Below, one piece after another: positions 48,286-58,286 of a stretch of 64,000 bases of DNA. The stretch covers positions 3,472,001-3,536,000 of the forward strand of contig NZ_CP035042.1 of the NCBI RefSeq assembly GCF_009834345.1. Reading direction: 5' to 3'. The notes under the pieces were generated by a model. The model was given only the letters and a program-made list of their open reading frames with translations, made no database searches and was not told the origin of the DNA. Every line of letters begins with the position of its first letter. The stretch's first letter is position 1. This DNA is from Billgrantia tianxiuensis. Its GTDB lineage: Bacteria > Pseudomonadota > Gammaproteobacteria > Pseudomonadales > Halomonadaceae. The position numbers and the translations under genes are program-made.

Positions 48286-48316
48286 CTCGCCCCACAGGCC
48301 CAACCCGTGGGGCGAG
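48286..48316 (+). terminator. Intercistronic stem-loop before the second lyase cassette
   Basis: CTCGCCCCAC (48286-48295) pairs perfectly with GTGGGGCGAG (48307-48316) over an 11-nt loop, 8 bp after the Sel1 gene stop. No U-tract follows, so partial termination or mRNA processing is more likely than full termination. Confidence 0.5.
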
Positions 48317-48340
48317 TCGCTTCGACCCGATGAGGCAAGC

Positions 48341-49233
48341 ATGAGACAGCTAACGCCGTGGAAAGCACGCGCCGCTCCATGGCTGCTGGCCATGGCGAGC
48401 CTGGGTTCAGCGCTCGTGTCCGCACATGGAAATGATGACGTGGCCCAACCCAGGTTGGCCCCCTGCTCGGAGCGCTATTCCCTCGTAGCCAACCTGCAGC
48501 CAGCGCACTGGCTACAAACAGGCAAGGATGCCATCCGCCAGGACTTCTCCTCGACCCGGGACTGGGGCACCGAGGAGAACGTTCTTTTGCTCGATCCTTT
48601 GAGCAGCGGCCTGGCGGAGCCCGCACTGCGCGTTCTCTATCCCAAGGACAGCTCCTCGCCGAGCGATGCCGATAAGACCGAAGTGCCGCGAGGCGGTCTG
48701 GGCTTCTATACCGAGGAAGCGCGCTTGCAGGGCGCCGATCGGGTGTGTCTACACTACCGGTTACGGTTCGAAGCGAACTTTGACTTTGTCAAAGGAGGTA
48801 AACTCCCCGGACTCTACGCAGGCGAAGCGCCCAGCGGGGCGAGGAGGCCACCGGCAAGAACGGCTACTCGCTAAGACTGATGTGGCGCGAAGATGGCCAA
48901 GGTGAACTCTACGCCTACCTGGTCGGACGTGAAGGCGAGTCCATCGGTCGAGGCTCCTGGTACTTCCCCTCGGGCCGCTGGGTCAGCGTCGAGCAGGAAG
49001 TGATCCTCAACACGCCCGGCGAGGAGGACGGCATCGTGCGCTTGTGGATCGACGGCTGGCCCGTGCTCGAGCAGCGCGGCCTCGTCTATCGCACCACCGA
49101 GGAGGTCGGTGTCGATGGCGTGATGTTCTCCACCTTCTTTGGCGGCACCGGCGAAGAGTGGCGAACGCCGCGCGACCAGCATGTCGATTTCGCCGACTTC
49201 CGCCTGTTCGCCCCGAGCCGAAGGAGCGGCTGA
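48341..49233 (+). CDS. PL14-like polysaccharide lyase, copy 2, one frameshift
   Basis: Joined at GGGG 48836-48839 (one base short) this gives 297 residues, exactly the length of copy 1. Signal peptide to about SALVSAHG, then WGTEENVLLLD, FVKGGKLPGLYAGEAPSG, SLRLMWREDGQGELYAY, VRLWIDGWPVLEQRG and FSTFFGGTGEEWRTP, clearly the same family with well over half of positions shared with copy 1 by eye. Followed after 49 bp by the second PL5 gene, as copy 1 is followed by the first. Confidence 0.74.
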
Positions 49234-49282
49234 CAAGAGGATTCGCAGTCGCAGCGCTATCAATGCAGGAGGCAGATACGCT

Positions 49283-50531
49283 ATGACGCAACCAGGACAA
49301 GATCCAAGACACTGCTACCTACGCCAGTTGAGCTGCACGGCGGCGTGCCTGACCCTGGCACTGGGAAGCATTGCCCAGACTAAAGCCCTGACGCTGGAGG
49401 AGCGCGAGCAGCTCGACCTCTCCGCGTACGAGGTTGTCGACCCCGACGCATCCTACTTCAACGTTGAGGAACGCATGGAGGTGCTGCACGAAACGGACAA
49501 TAGCCTGTTGATGCAGCACCGGGAGGAACTGGCCAAGTATGCGCCAAGCTGCCGGCAGCGATTGGAAATTCCGACCATTACCGAGAAAATGCGCATCCCG
49601 GGGTTCTACCCACCCCGATGACTGGAAGCTCGCCACCGAGCCACTGTTCAAATTCGAGGATACCGTCTCGGAGCTGGCCGGCGCCTACGTGGCCAGTGGC
49701 AACGTGTACTACGCCGAATGCCTGGTCAAGTTCCTGGACCGGTGGGCTCAGGATGACGCCCTACTCGACTTTCACTATCACTGGGAGCAACCGCAAGCCT
49801 GGTTCTCGCTGGAATCGATGATCTTCGCCGCCGGCATGGCCTATTCCGTTGCCCGACCGTTCGTCGAGGGCATGCAGGAGGAACGGGCCCGGGTCGAGGA
49901 GTGGCTCAATGAGCTTGCCAGTGTACACATGGAGATCGAAGGGGCTGATAGCAGCTGCTGCAACAACCACTTCTACCGTCGGGCGCTCTACGCCGCCATG
50001 GTCGGCGTGCTGACCGAGGACGATGCCATGTTCCGCTTCGGTGTCAGCGCCATCTACTCCGCGCTTCACGACATGACCGAAGAGGGAGCCTTTCCGCTCG
50101 AGATGGAGCGTGGCAGGCGGGCCACCCACTACCAGAACTATGCCCTACTCTACTTGGTTCCGATCATGGAGATCGTCGCGCGCCAGGGATACGATATCTA
50201 TGAATACGAGGTGGACGGCGGCACCATGCACGATGCGGTGGATTTCGCCATGGACATCCTCGAAGATCCCTCGCAGCTCGGCGACCTGGCGCCGCGGGAG
50301 CAGTACACGGGTTTTCTCAAGGACAACCAGTACTTCGCCTGGATGGAGATGTACCGGGCTCGCTTCGGCGAATCCCGCTTCGACGACTTCCTGGCCTCGA
50401 TGCGCCCCATCTACAACCGCGGGGCGGGCGGCTACGCGACGCTCTACTTCATGGATCCCGAAGCCCAGCAGCATATTCGCCACAACGAAGAGGAGCGCCA
50501 GACACGGGCCTTCGAAGGACTGTCCAACTGA
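49283..50531 (+). CDS. PL5 (AlgL-like) uronate lyase, copy 2, one frameshift
   Basis: About 416 residues when joined near CCC 49609-49611 (two bases short or one extra; the paralogue's FYPNPEEW suggests two short). Signal peptide near SIAQTKA, then LDLSAYEVVDPDASYF, the catalytic CCNNHFYRRAL and GRRATHYQNYAL regions and a C-terminal YFMDPEAQQHI shared with copy 1. It is the last gene of the locus, ending at a strong hairpin. AGGAGG lies ten bases before the ATG at 49283. Predicted periplasmic polyuronate lyase. Confidence 0.82.
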
Positions 50532-50540
50532 CGCATGAAC

Positions 50541-50568
50541 GACGAGGCCGGCTTGCGCCGGCCTCGTC
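50541..50568. terminator. Hairpin closing the polysaccharide locus and purA
   Basis: A perfect 12-bp stem, GACGAGGCCGGC and GCCGGCCTCGTC around TTGC, lies between convergent genes. No long T-tract; position suggests bidirectional termination. Confidence 0.75.
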
Positions 50569-50602
50569 GGGTGATGCGGTGGGCACGCTCAGGTAGCGCG
50601 CC

Positions 50603-51916
<1,314 letters not shown>

Positions 51917-52035
51917 TCAGCGCCGCGTATGTGCGCGTCGATCATCCGGCCCGCGGGCCGCGCTCGTCTTCCGGCCCGCTTGCCGGTATCGTCCAAACTA
52001 GGCCTCGGCCGCCACGCCGACTTTTCAAACAGAGC

Positions 52036-53211
52036 CTAGAGTGCCTCCGCTTGCCAGCGGCCATCGACCATTACCAGTTGCTGGCTGCAGCGATGCGCCT
52101 CGGGGGGCGTCTGCTGGCCCGGCAGCGCCTGCACTACCCGGTGCCCGCTGTCGCGCAGCGATGCAATCGCCTCCGCCACGCCCTCGCCGGAGGCCGGCGC
52201 CCAGATGCCGTCGCAGGCCGGCTCGCTCTGCACCAGCGTGGCAAGCAGCTTCAGGTCCATCGAAAAGCCCGTGGCGGGACGCGCACGGCCGAAGGCTCGT
52301 CCCGTATCGTCATAGCGTCCGCCCTTGGCCAGGGCCTGGCCGTAGCCCGGCACGAAGGCCGCAAACATCATTCCAGTGTGGTACTGATAACCACGTAGCT
52401 CGGCCAGATCGAAATAGAGCGCCACTTCGGGGTGCTCACTGGCCACGCCACGGTGCAGCGCGCCGAGCTGCGCCAAGGCCTCGCCTACCGCAGCGGGAGC
52501 GCCGGCAAGCGCTTCGCGCGCGCTATCCAACACCTCGGGGCCACCGTTCAGGCGGCCCAGCGCACGGAACATTTCCGCCAGGGCAGGATCGGCCACGTTG
52601 GCCTCGACCTGCTGGGCCAAGGCCCCCGGCGACTTGAGTTCCAGCGCTTCGAACAGCGCCCGCTCCTGGTCGCGATCCAACTCGGCTGCCTGTACCAGGC
52701 TACGATAGATGCCGATATGGCCCAACGCCAAATGCAGTTCACTGGCCCCGGCGGCCTCGAGGCTCAACAGTGCCAGGCGCAGGATCTCGAGGTCCGCTTC
52801 CAGGCCGGCATGGCCGAACAGTTCGACACCGACCTGGACCGGACTGCGCCCTCCCTGGTGCTGGTCGGCCTTGGCCCGCAGCACGTTGGTGCAATAGCAC
52901 AGCCTGGCCGGCCCCTGGTGGTGCATGGAGTGGGCGTCCATGCGCGCCACCTGGGGTGTCACGTCAGCGCTCACCCCCATCAGGCGGCCGGTCAGTTGAT
53001 CGGTCAGCTTGAAGGTCTGCAGATCCAGGTCGGTGCCGGTACCGGTCAATAGGGAGTCGAGGAACTCCACCGGCGGTGGCATTACCTGGTCGTAACCCCA
53101 GCGATAGTAGAGGTCGAGCAGCGTTCGCCGCAGCTCCTCCATACGGCTTGCCTGGGGCGGCAGCACCTCATCCATGCCGTCGGGCAACAGCCAGCGGTCA
53201 GCAATGGTCAT
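52036..53211 (-). CDS. hisZ: ATP phosphoribosyltransferase regulatory subunit
   Basis: A 391-residue HisRS-like protein (MTIADRWLLPDGMDEVLPPQA, YYRWGYDQVMPPPVEFLDS, PQVARMDAHSMHHQGPARLCYC, GGRYDDTGRAFGRARPATGFS). HisZ lacks tRNA charging and activates the short HisG for the first step of histidine synthesis. The start at 53211 fits the family; the open frame extends far upstream across a terminator and hflC without homology. Located between hflC and purA. Confidence 0.93.
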   Translation of the reverse strand: MTIADRWLLPDGMDEVLPPQASRMEELRRTLLDLYYRWGYDQVMPPPVEFLDSLLTGTGTDLDLQTFKLTDQLTGRLMGVSADVTPQVARMDAHSMHHQGPARLCYCTNVLRAKADQHQGGRSPVQVGVELFGHAGLEADLEILRLALLSLEAAGASELHLALGHIGIYRSLVQAAELDRDQERALFEALELKSPGALAQQVEANVADPALAEMFRALGRLNGGPEVLDSAREALAGAPAAVGEALAQLGALHRGVASEHPEVALYFDLAELRGYQYHTGMMFAAFVPGYGQALAKGGRYDDTGRAFGRARPATGFSMDLKLLATLVQSEPACDGIWAPASGEGVAEAIASLRDSGHRVVQALPGQQTPPEAHRCSQQLVMVDGRWQAEAL

Positions 53212-53273
53212 GTCGTCAATCCTGCAAGGCGTTGGGGCGGGCAAAAAAGGATTCGATGGCAAAAAAGGCCCAC

Positions 53274-53297
53274 AAAAAAACCGGGCCACGCCCGGTT
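53274..53297 (-). terminator. Rho-independent terminator of hflKC
   Basis: Minus strand: AACCGGGC, loop GTG, GCCCGGTT running into TTTTTTT. It lies about 105 bp after the hflC stop and just before hisZ. Confidence 0.9.
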
Positions 53298-53401
53298 GAC
53301 GGATTCTATCACGTTTGGCGACGGGTTGAACCCCGCGATGCCGGGACAAGCCCAGCGACATGCCTGGAAAGCGACAGCCGCTGGGCCCGGTCCGGTGCCT
53401 C

Positions 53402-54292
53402 TTACTCGTCGCTGCCGTTCTGCACTGCCGGGCTGCGCAGATAGCGGAAGAAATCGCTGGTCGGGTCAAGCACCAGCATGTCCCGCTCACCGTCGAAGCT
53501 CTCACGATAGGCGTTGATACTGCGCCAGAAGGTGAAGAACTCCGGGTTCTGGCCGTATGCCTCTGAGAAGATCGCTGCTGCTTCGGCATCGCCCTCACCG
53601 CGCAGGGTCTCGGCCCGCTCAGTAGCCTGGGCCAGCAGCACCTGGCGGCGGCGGTCGGCATTGGCGCGGATGCGCTCGGCTTCCTCCTGGCCCTGGGCAC
53701 GCCATTCACGTGCTTCACGCTCACGCTCGGAGCGCATACGGTCGAAGACCGCAGCAGAGACGTCCTCGGGCAGGTCGATACGCTTGACGCGGATGTCGAG
53801 GATCGACACCCCCAGCTCCTCGCGCATCAACGAGTCGAGTTCCTGGGTCGGGCGAATCATCAGGTCGTCGCGGCGCTCGGCGATGATCTGCTGCAGGTCC
53901 AGGCGGCCAAACTCGTTACGCAGGCTCTCATCGACCCGCGGCTGGATCAGGCGGATCGCCATCATCTCGTCGCCGGCGGTGGCCTCGTAGTAGCGGGTGG
54001 GGTTGATCACCTGCCACTTGACGTAGGAGTCCACGATGACCGCCTTCTGCTCGAGCGTCAGGTAGCGGCTGGTATCGGTATCCAGCGTCAGTACCCGGGT
54101 GTCGAACTTGCGAACCGTTTGAGTGATCGGCACCTTGAAGTGCAGGCCGGGCTGGATGTTCTCTTCGATGACCTCACCGAAGCGCAGCTTGACGGCACGC
54201 TCGGTCTCATCGACCACGTAGAGGCTATTGCTGGCAAGCCAGGCCACGGCAGCGAGGCCGCCCACGATGATCAAGGAACGGTTGTTCACCAT
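53402..54292 (-). CDS. hflC: Protease modulator HflC
   Basis: A 296-residue SPFH/band-7 protein: an N-terminal membrane helix (SLIIVGGLAAVAWLASNSLYVV), then the periplasmic band-7 domain (ETERAVKLRFGEV, QPGLHFKVPITQTVRKFDTR) and the coiled coil RSEREREAREWRAQGQEEAERI. With HflK it forms the large membrane complex around FtsH. Starts immediately after the hflK stop with no gap. Confidence 0.95.
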   Translation of the reverse strand: MVNNRSLIIVGGLAAVAWLASNSLYVVDETERAVKLRFGEVIEENIQPGLHFKVPITQTVRKFDTRVLTLDTDTSRYLTLEQKAVIVDSYVKWQVINPTRYYEATAGDEMMAIRLIQPRVDESLRNEFGRLDLQQIIAERRDDLMIRPTQELDSLMREELGVSILDIRVKRIDLPEDVSAAVFDRMRSEREREAREWRAQGQEEAERIRANADRRRQVLLAQATERAETLRGEGDAEAAAIFSEAYGQNPEFFTFWRSINAYRESFDGERDMLVLDPTSDFFRYLRSPAVQNGSDE

Positions 54293-55516
54293 TTAGCGGC
54301 CCTCCCTGCGGATACCACCGGTATTGCCACCCTGCGCCGAACTCGTCGTGCGCAGGCGCTCGAGCACGCGCGGATCGAGTTCGCCGCTTTCGCCACGAGC
54401 CGCCTCGCCGTTGCCTTCACCATCGCCACCCCTTCCGGGGCGCTGGTCGAGCGGCAGATACATCAGCGGTGCGTCCTCACGCACGTCGACCAGTACCTTC
54501 GGCGTACGCGCGAAGACATCGGCCATGGCATCGATGTAGAGACGCTCGCGCATGATCTCCGGTGCGTTGCGGTACTGGGCCAGCAGTGCGTTGAAGCGGT
54601 TGACCTGACCCTGGGCTTCGGCCACCACCGATTCGCGATAGCCCTGGCCTTGCTCGACCAGACGCTGCGCCTGGCCCTGAGCGGCCGGGATGATGGCGTT
54701 GGCGTAGGCCATGCCCTCGTTGATGGTCCGCTGGCGATCCTCGCGGGCGCGGATTACGTCATCGAAGGCATCGATAACGGGTGCCGGCGCCGAGGTCGAC
54801 TCGATGTTGATGGTTTGCAGGCGAATGCCGGTGCCGTAGCTATCCAGATAGGTCTGCAGGCGGCTCGCCACCGAGCTACCGAGAATCTCACGACCGGAGG
54901 TCAGGATCTCGATCATGTCGGTACCGCCAACCACATGGCGCAACGCGGAATCCAGAGCATTCTCGATGGAGAGCTGGGGATTGCGCACGTTGAGCACGAA
55001 GTCACGCGGATTGTTGACCTGATACTGGGCCGAGATCTCGACCTCGACGATGTTCTCGTCGCGGGTCAGCATCGATTGGGTCTGGGTCAGCGAACGCACG
55101 CGAGTCACGTTGACCATGCGCACGTCGTCGATCAGCGGCGGATTCCAGTGCAAGCCTGGCCCTACCACCGTCTGGAACTCACCAAAACGCAGCACCACGC
55201 CACGCTCGGCCTGGTCGACCAGATAGAAGCCCATTGCCCCCCAGATACCCAGGGCGATGACCAGCAGCAGACCCGGCAAGGCGAACGTATTGCGCGGGCG
55301 ACCGCCGCCCTTGCCGCCACGACCGCCACCGCCTTTGCCGCCACGACCGCCAAGCATGCTGTTGAGCTTGTCCTGGAACTTCTTCAGGGCCTCGTCAAGG
55401 TCGGGTGGCCCCTGGTTGCCCCCACGGTTGCCACCGCCGCCGCCGTTGCCACCGCGTCGGCCCCCGCCGCTCCAGGGGTCATGCTGGTTGCCACCACCCG
55501 GCTCATTCCAAGCCAT
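54293..55516 (-). CDS. hflK: FtsH modulator HflK
   Basis: A 407-residue SPFH protein with a Gly/Asn-rich cytosolic N-terminus (residues 1-75), one membrane helix (ALPGLLLVIALGIWGAMGFYLV), the band-7 domain (ERGVVLRFGEFQTVVGPGLHWNPP) and a coiled coil. The length fits E. coli HflK. It partners with HflC, whose gene abuts it. Preceded by 151 bp with no recognisable signal, then hflX. Confidence 0.95.
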   Translation of the reverse strand: MAWNEPGGGNQHDPWSGGGRRGGNGGGGGNRGGNQGPPDLDEALKKFQDKLNSMLGGRGGKGGGGRGGKGGGRPRNTFALPGLLLVIALGIWGAMGFYLVDQAERGVVLRFGEFQTVVGPGLHWNPPLIDDVRMVNVTRVRSLTQTQSMLTRDENIVEVEISAQYQVNNPRDFVLNVRNPQLSIENALDSALRHVVGGTDMIEILTSGREILGSSVASRLQTYLDSYGTGIRLQTINIESTSAPAPVIDAFDDVIRAREDRQRTINEGMAYANAIIPAAQGQAQRLVEQGQGYRESVVAEAQGQVNRFNALLAQYRNAPEIMRERLYIDAMADVFARTPKVLVDVREDAPLMYLPLDQRPGRGGDGEGNGEAARGESGELDPRVLERLRTTSSAQGGNTGGIRREGR

Positions 55517-55667
55517 ACGTCGTCTCCACTCTGCGTTTCCTCCCGACCGCTCGCCTGTGCCTGTCTGCGACCGGGAAGTTCGGTTGCTGTCCTGTAGAAC
55601 GCCCTTCGGCGCCCGGTGCCGTTAGTTGTTGGAGAATCAATCCTGTCGAGCCGAACGACCGCAGCCG

Positions 55668-56984
55668 TCACGCATCCCATACCGGTCGTTCGTGCAACTC
55701 GGGCGGAAGGTAATCCTCCGCCCGCTCTCCCAATCGGGCCATCAACTGCAGGAAATCGCGGCGTGGCAGGCGCACCTCGAGATGCACCTGGCCACCCTCT
55801 TCGTAACGTTCTTCGCGTACGGCGCCAAGCTCATGCAAGCCCGCCCTCAGGCGGCCCTGTTGCGGAGAAAGGAGCATGCCGAAGGCGATCACATCCTCCG
55901 CCAGGCATTCCGAGAGAGCCTGCTCGAGCAGTTCGAGTCCGCGCCCCTCACGGGCCGACAGCCAAACCACTTCGGGCCGGCCCTGCCCGTCGCGCTCGAT
56001 GCGCGGCGCACTGTCGAGCAGGTCGATCTTGTTCATCACCTTGAGCATGGGCACGTCGAGCGCACCGATCTCGTCGAGCACCCCTTCGACCTGAGCTACG
56101 TTGAGCTCACGGTCGGGATCGGCGGCATCGATCACGTGCACCAGCAGCGAGGCTTCGGCCGCTTCCTGAAGAGTGGCCTGGAAGGCCTCTACCAGCTTGT
56201 GGGGCAGATGACGGATGAACCCCACGGTATCCGCCAGCACCACCGGACCGACATCGCCGATCTCCAACCGGCGCAGGGTCGGATCGAGCGTAGCGAACAA
56301 CTGGTCGGCCGCATAGACCTTGGCAGAGGTCAGGGCATTGAATAGCGTCGACTTGCCGGCGTTGGTATAGCCGACCAACGAGACGCTGGGAATCTCTGCC
56401 CTGGCCCGAGCACGCCGGTTCTGGCTGCGCTGGCTACGCACCTTGTCGAGACGCTTGTGGATCGCCTTGATGCGTGCACGCAGCAGTCGCCGGTCGGTTT
56501 CCAACTGTGTCTCACCGGGGCCTCGCAGGCCGATACCGCCCTTCTGACGCTCCAAGTGAGTCCAGCCACGCACCAGGCGGGTAGACATGTACTCCAACTG
56601 GGCCAGTTCGACCTGCAGCTTGCCCTCGTGGGTACGCGCACGCTGGGCGAAGATATCGAGTATCAGCCCCGTGCGATCAAGTACCCGACACTTGAGCTCT
56701 CGTTCCAGGTTGCGTTCCTGAGAGGGGCTCAAGCCATGGTTGAAGATGACGAGTTCAGCGCCATGCACCTGCAGTGCCTCGCGCAGCTCTTCTACCTTGC
56801 CGCTACCGATGAAGGTGCGTGAATCGGGCCGATGCCGGCTGCCGCTGAGCAGCATGGCCGGCTCGGCGCCGGCGGAACGGACCAGTTCCAAGAACTCACC
56901 GGGATCTTCGCGCTCACGCTCGTCCTGGAAGTCGACATGAACCAGTACTGCCGTTTCGCCGGCATCGGGTCGTTCAAAAAACAA
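55668..56984 (-). CDS. hflX: Ribosome-splitting GTPase HflX
   Basis: A 438-residue GTPase with the HflX N-terminal domain (RPDSRTFIGSGKVEEL, FNHGLSPSQERNLE), linker helix, and G domain: G1 GYTNAGKSTLFNAL, G3 DTVGF, G4 NKIDLL and a C-terminal region. HflX splits stalled ribosomes under heat stress. It lies 8 bp downstream of hfq. Confidence 0.95.
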   Translation of the reverse strand: MFFERPDAGETAVLVHVDFQDEREREDPGEFLELVRSAGAEPAMLLSGSRHRPDSRTFIGSGKVEELREALQVHGAELVIFNHGLSPSQERNLERELKCRVLDRTGLILDIFAQRARTHEGKLQVELAQLEYMSTRLVRGWTHLERQKGGIGLRGPGETQLETDRRLLRARIKAIHKRLDKVRSQRSQNRRARARAEIPSVSLVGYTNAGKSTLFNALTSAKVYAADQLFATLDPTLRRLEIGDVGPVVLADTVGFIRHLPHKLVEAFQATLQEAAEASLLVHVIDAADPDRELNVAQVEGVLDEIGALDVPMLKVMNKIDLLDSAPRIERDGQGRPEVVWLSAREGRGLELLEQALSECLAEDVIAFGMLLSPQQGRLRAGLHELGAVREERYEEGGQVHLEVRLPRRDFLQLMARLGERAEDYLPPELHERPVWDA

Positions 56985-56992
56985 TCAATACC

Positions 56993-57244
56993 TCACGCGT
57001 TGCTGTCCGGCTGGGCCGCGGGATCCTGCGGCGGCAGCCGCACGTTGCGCGAAGGCACCACAGTGGAGATGGCGTGCTTGTAGACCATCTGACTGACGGT
57101 GTTGCGCAGCAGAATCACGAACTGATCGAACGACTCGATCTGTCCCTGCAGCTTGATGCCGTTGACCAGGAAGATAGAAACCGGAATGCGCTCCTTGCGC
57201 AGGATGTTCAGGTACGGGTCTTGAAGGGACTGCCCTTTGGACAT
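56993..57244 (-). CDS. hfq: RNA chaperone Hfq
   Basis: An 83-residue Sm-like protein, hexameric in the family: [19 protein letters not shown] (Sm1), [14 protein letters not shown] with the YKH motif (Sm2), and a short disordered acidic tail. It pairs small RNAs with mRNAs and includes the residues for the proximal face. Between miaA and hflX as in E. coli. Confidence 0.97.
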   Translation of the reverse strand: MSKGQSLQDPYLNILRKERIPVSIFLVNGIKLQGQIESFDQFVILLRNTVSQMVYKHAISTVVPSRNVRLPPQDPAAQPDSNA

Positions 57245-57333
57245 GTTACCTCTCCCTAAAACGTTCTCTTGAGGGGTGGAAGTTGTGTTCTTTCTCGGCT
57301 GGTCGCCCGGCCACTCGAAGCCAATATCTTACG

Positions 57334-58272
57334 CTAAGAGCCCGATTCACGCACGAAATTCAGGACTTCGCTCAGTGCATTTCGCCCCTGGCTATCGACC
57401 CAGTGTAGCTCCGGCCAGCTTCGCAGCCAGGTCAGTTGGCGCTTGGCCAACTGCCGGGTCGCCACCACGGTGCGCTGCCGCAACTGCTCCAGATCGCCCT
57501 GCCCGTCGAGATACTCCCAAGCCTGGCGGTAGCCCACGCTCTTCATCGACGGCAAGCCCGGATGCAAGTCGCCGCGCGCTCTCAACGCCTCGACCTCCCC
57601 AATGAAGCCGGCATCCAGCATGACCTCGAAGCGAGCCGCGATTCGCTCGTGCAGGATACGACGATCAAAGGGCGTGAATCCTATCGACAGCACATTCCAT
57701 GGGAAGGTTTCAGGACGTTGCCGACGCCACAGTTCGGTAAGCGTCGTGCCGCTGGCCCGATAGACCTCCAACGCCCGCATCAGCCGCTGCGGATCGTTGG
57801 GATGAATGCGCCGGGCAGACTCGGGGTCGACCCGGGCGAGCTCAGCGTGCAGCCCCGTCAGGCCATGGCGTTCGGCCTCACAGGCCAGCTCGGCACGTAT
57901 CGATGGATCGGCCGCCGGCAGATTGGCCACGCCCTCGAGCAGGCGCTTGGCATACATCATGGTGCCGCCAACCAGTAGTGGGATGCGTCCGGCTGCGGTA
58001 ATTCGTCGCATCTCGCGATGAGCATCCTCGCGAAAATCCGCCGCCGAGTAGGGCTCGGCGGGATCGCGGATGTCGATCAGCCGATGCGGCGCACGGGCCA
58101 GCTCTTCGGCGGAGGGCTTGGCACTGCCGATGTCCATGCCGCGATAGACCATGGCCGAGTCCATGCTGATCAGCTCGCAGTCGAGCCGCTCATGCAGCGT
58201 GATGGCCAGATCGGTCTTGCCGGCGGCGGTAGGACCCATCAGCAGGATGGCGAGGGGGCGTCTTTCGGACAT
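57334..58272 (-). CDS. miaA: tRNA dimethylallyltransferase
   Basis: A 312-residue enzyme adding dimethylallyl to A37 of tRNAs reading UNN codons. P-loop [41 protein letters not shown] and [14 protein letters not shown] are present. Start at 58272 ([15 protein letters not shown]). The apparent overlap with mutL disappears if mutL ends at 58287, as argued there, leaving a 14-bp gap. Confidence 0.95.
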   Translation of the reverse strand: MSERRPLAILLMGPTAAGKTDLAITLHERLDCELISMDSAMVYRGMDIGSAKPSAEELARAPHRLIDIRDPAEPYSAADFREDAHREMRRITAAGRIPLLVGGTMMYAKRLLEGVANLPAADPSIRAELACEAERHGLTGLHAELARVDPESARRIHPNDPQRLMRALEVYRASGTTLTELWRRQRPETFPWNVLSIGFTPFDRRILHERIAARFEVMLDAGFIGEVEALRARGDLHPGLPSMKSVGYRQAWEYLDGQGDLEQLRQRTVVATRQLAKRQLTWLRSWPELHWVDSQGRNALSEVLNFVRESGS

Positions 58273-58286
58273 GGTAGGAACGTTCC

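Noticed and set aside
48785..48800. AAAGGAGGTAAACT as an internal start for a separate gene in PL14 copy 2
   Set aside because: It resembles a strong ribosome-binding site but has no suitably placed start codon and falls in the conserved FVKGGKLPGL coding stretch.
38575..50531. Standard alginate operon
   Set aside because: The first gene has UDP-glucose dehydrogenase features, not AlgD features, and no algA, algG, algF/I/J, algX or algE homologue is present.
52036..53724. HisZ with a 171-residue N-terminal extension
   Set aside because: The extension crosses a strong terminator and the hflC coding region on the same strand and shows no homology; MTIADRWLLPDG at 53211 is the family start.
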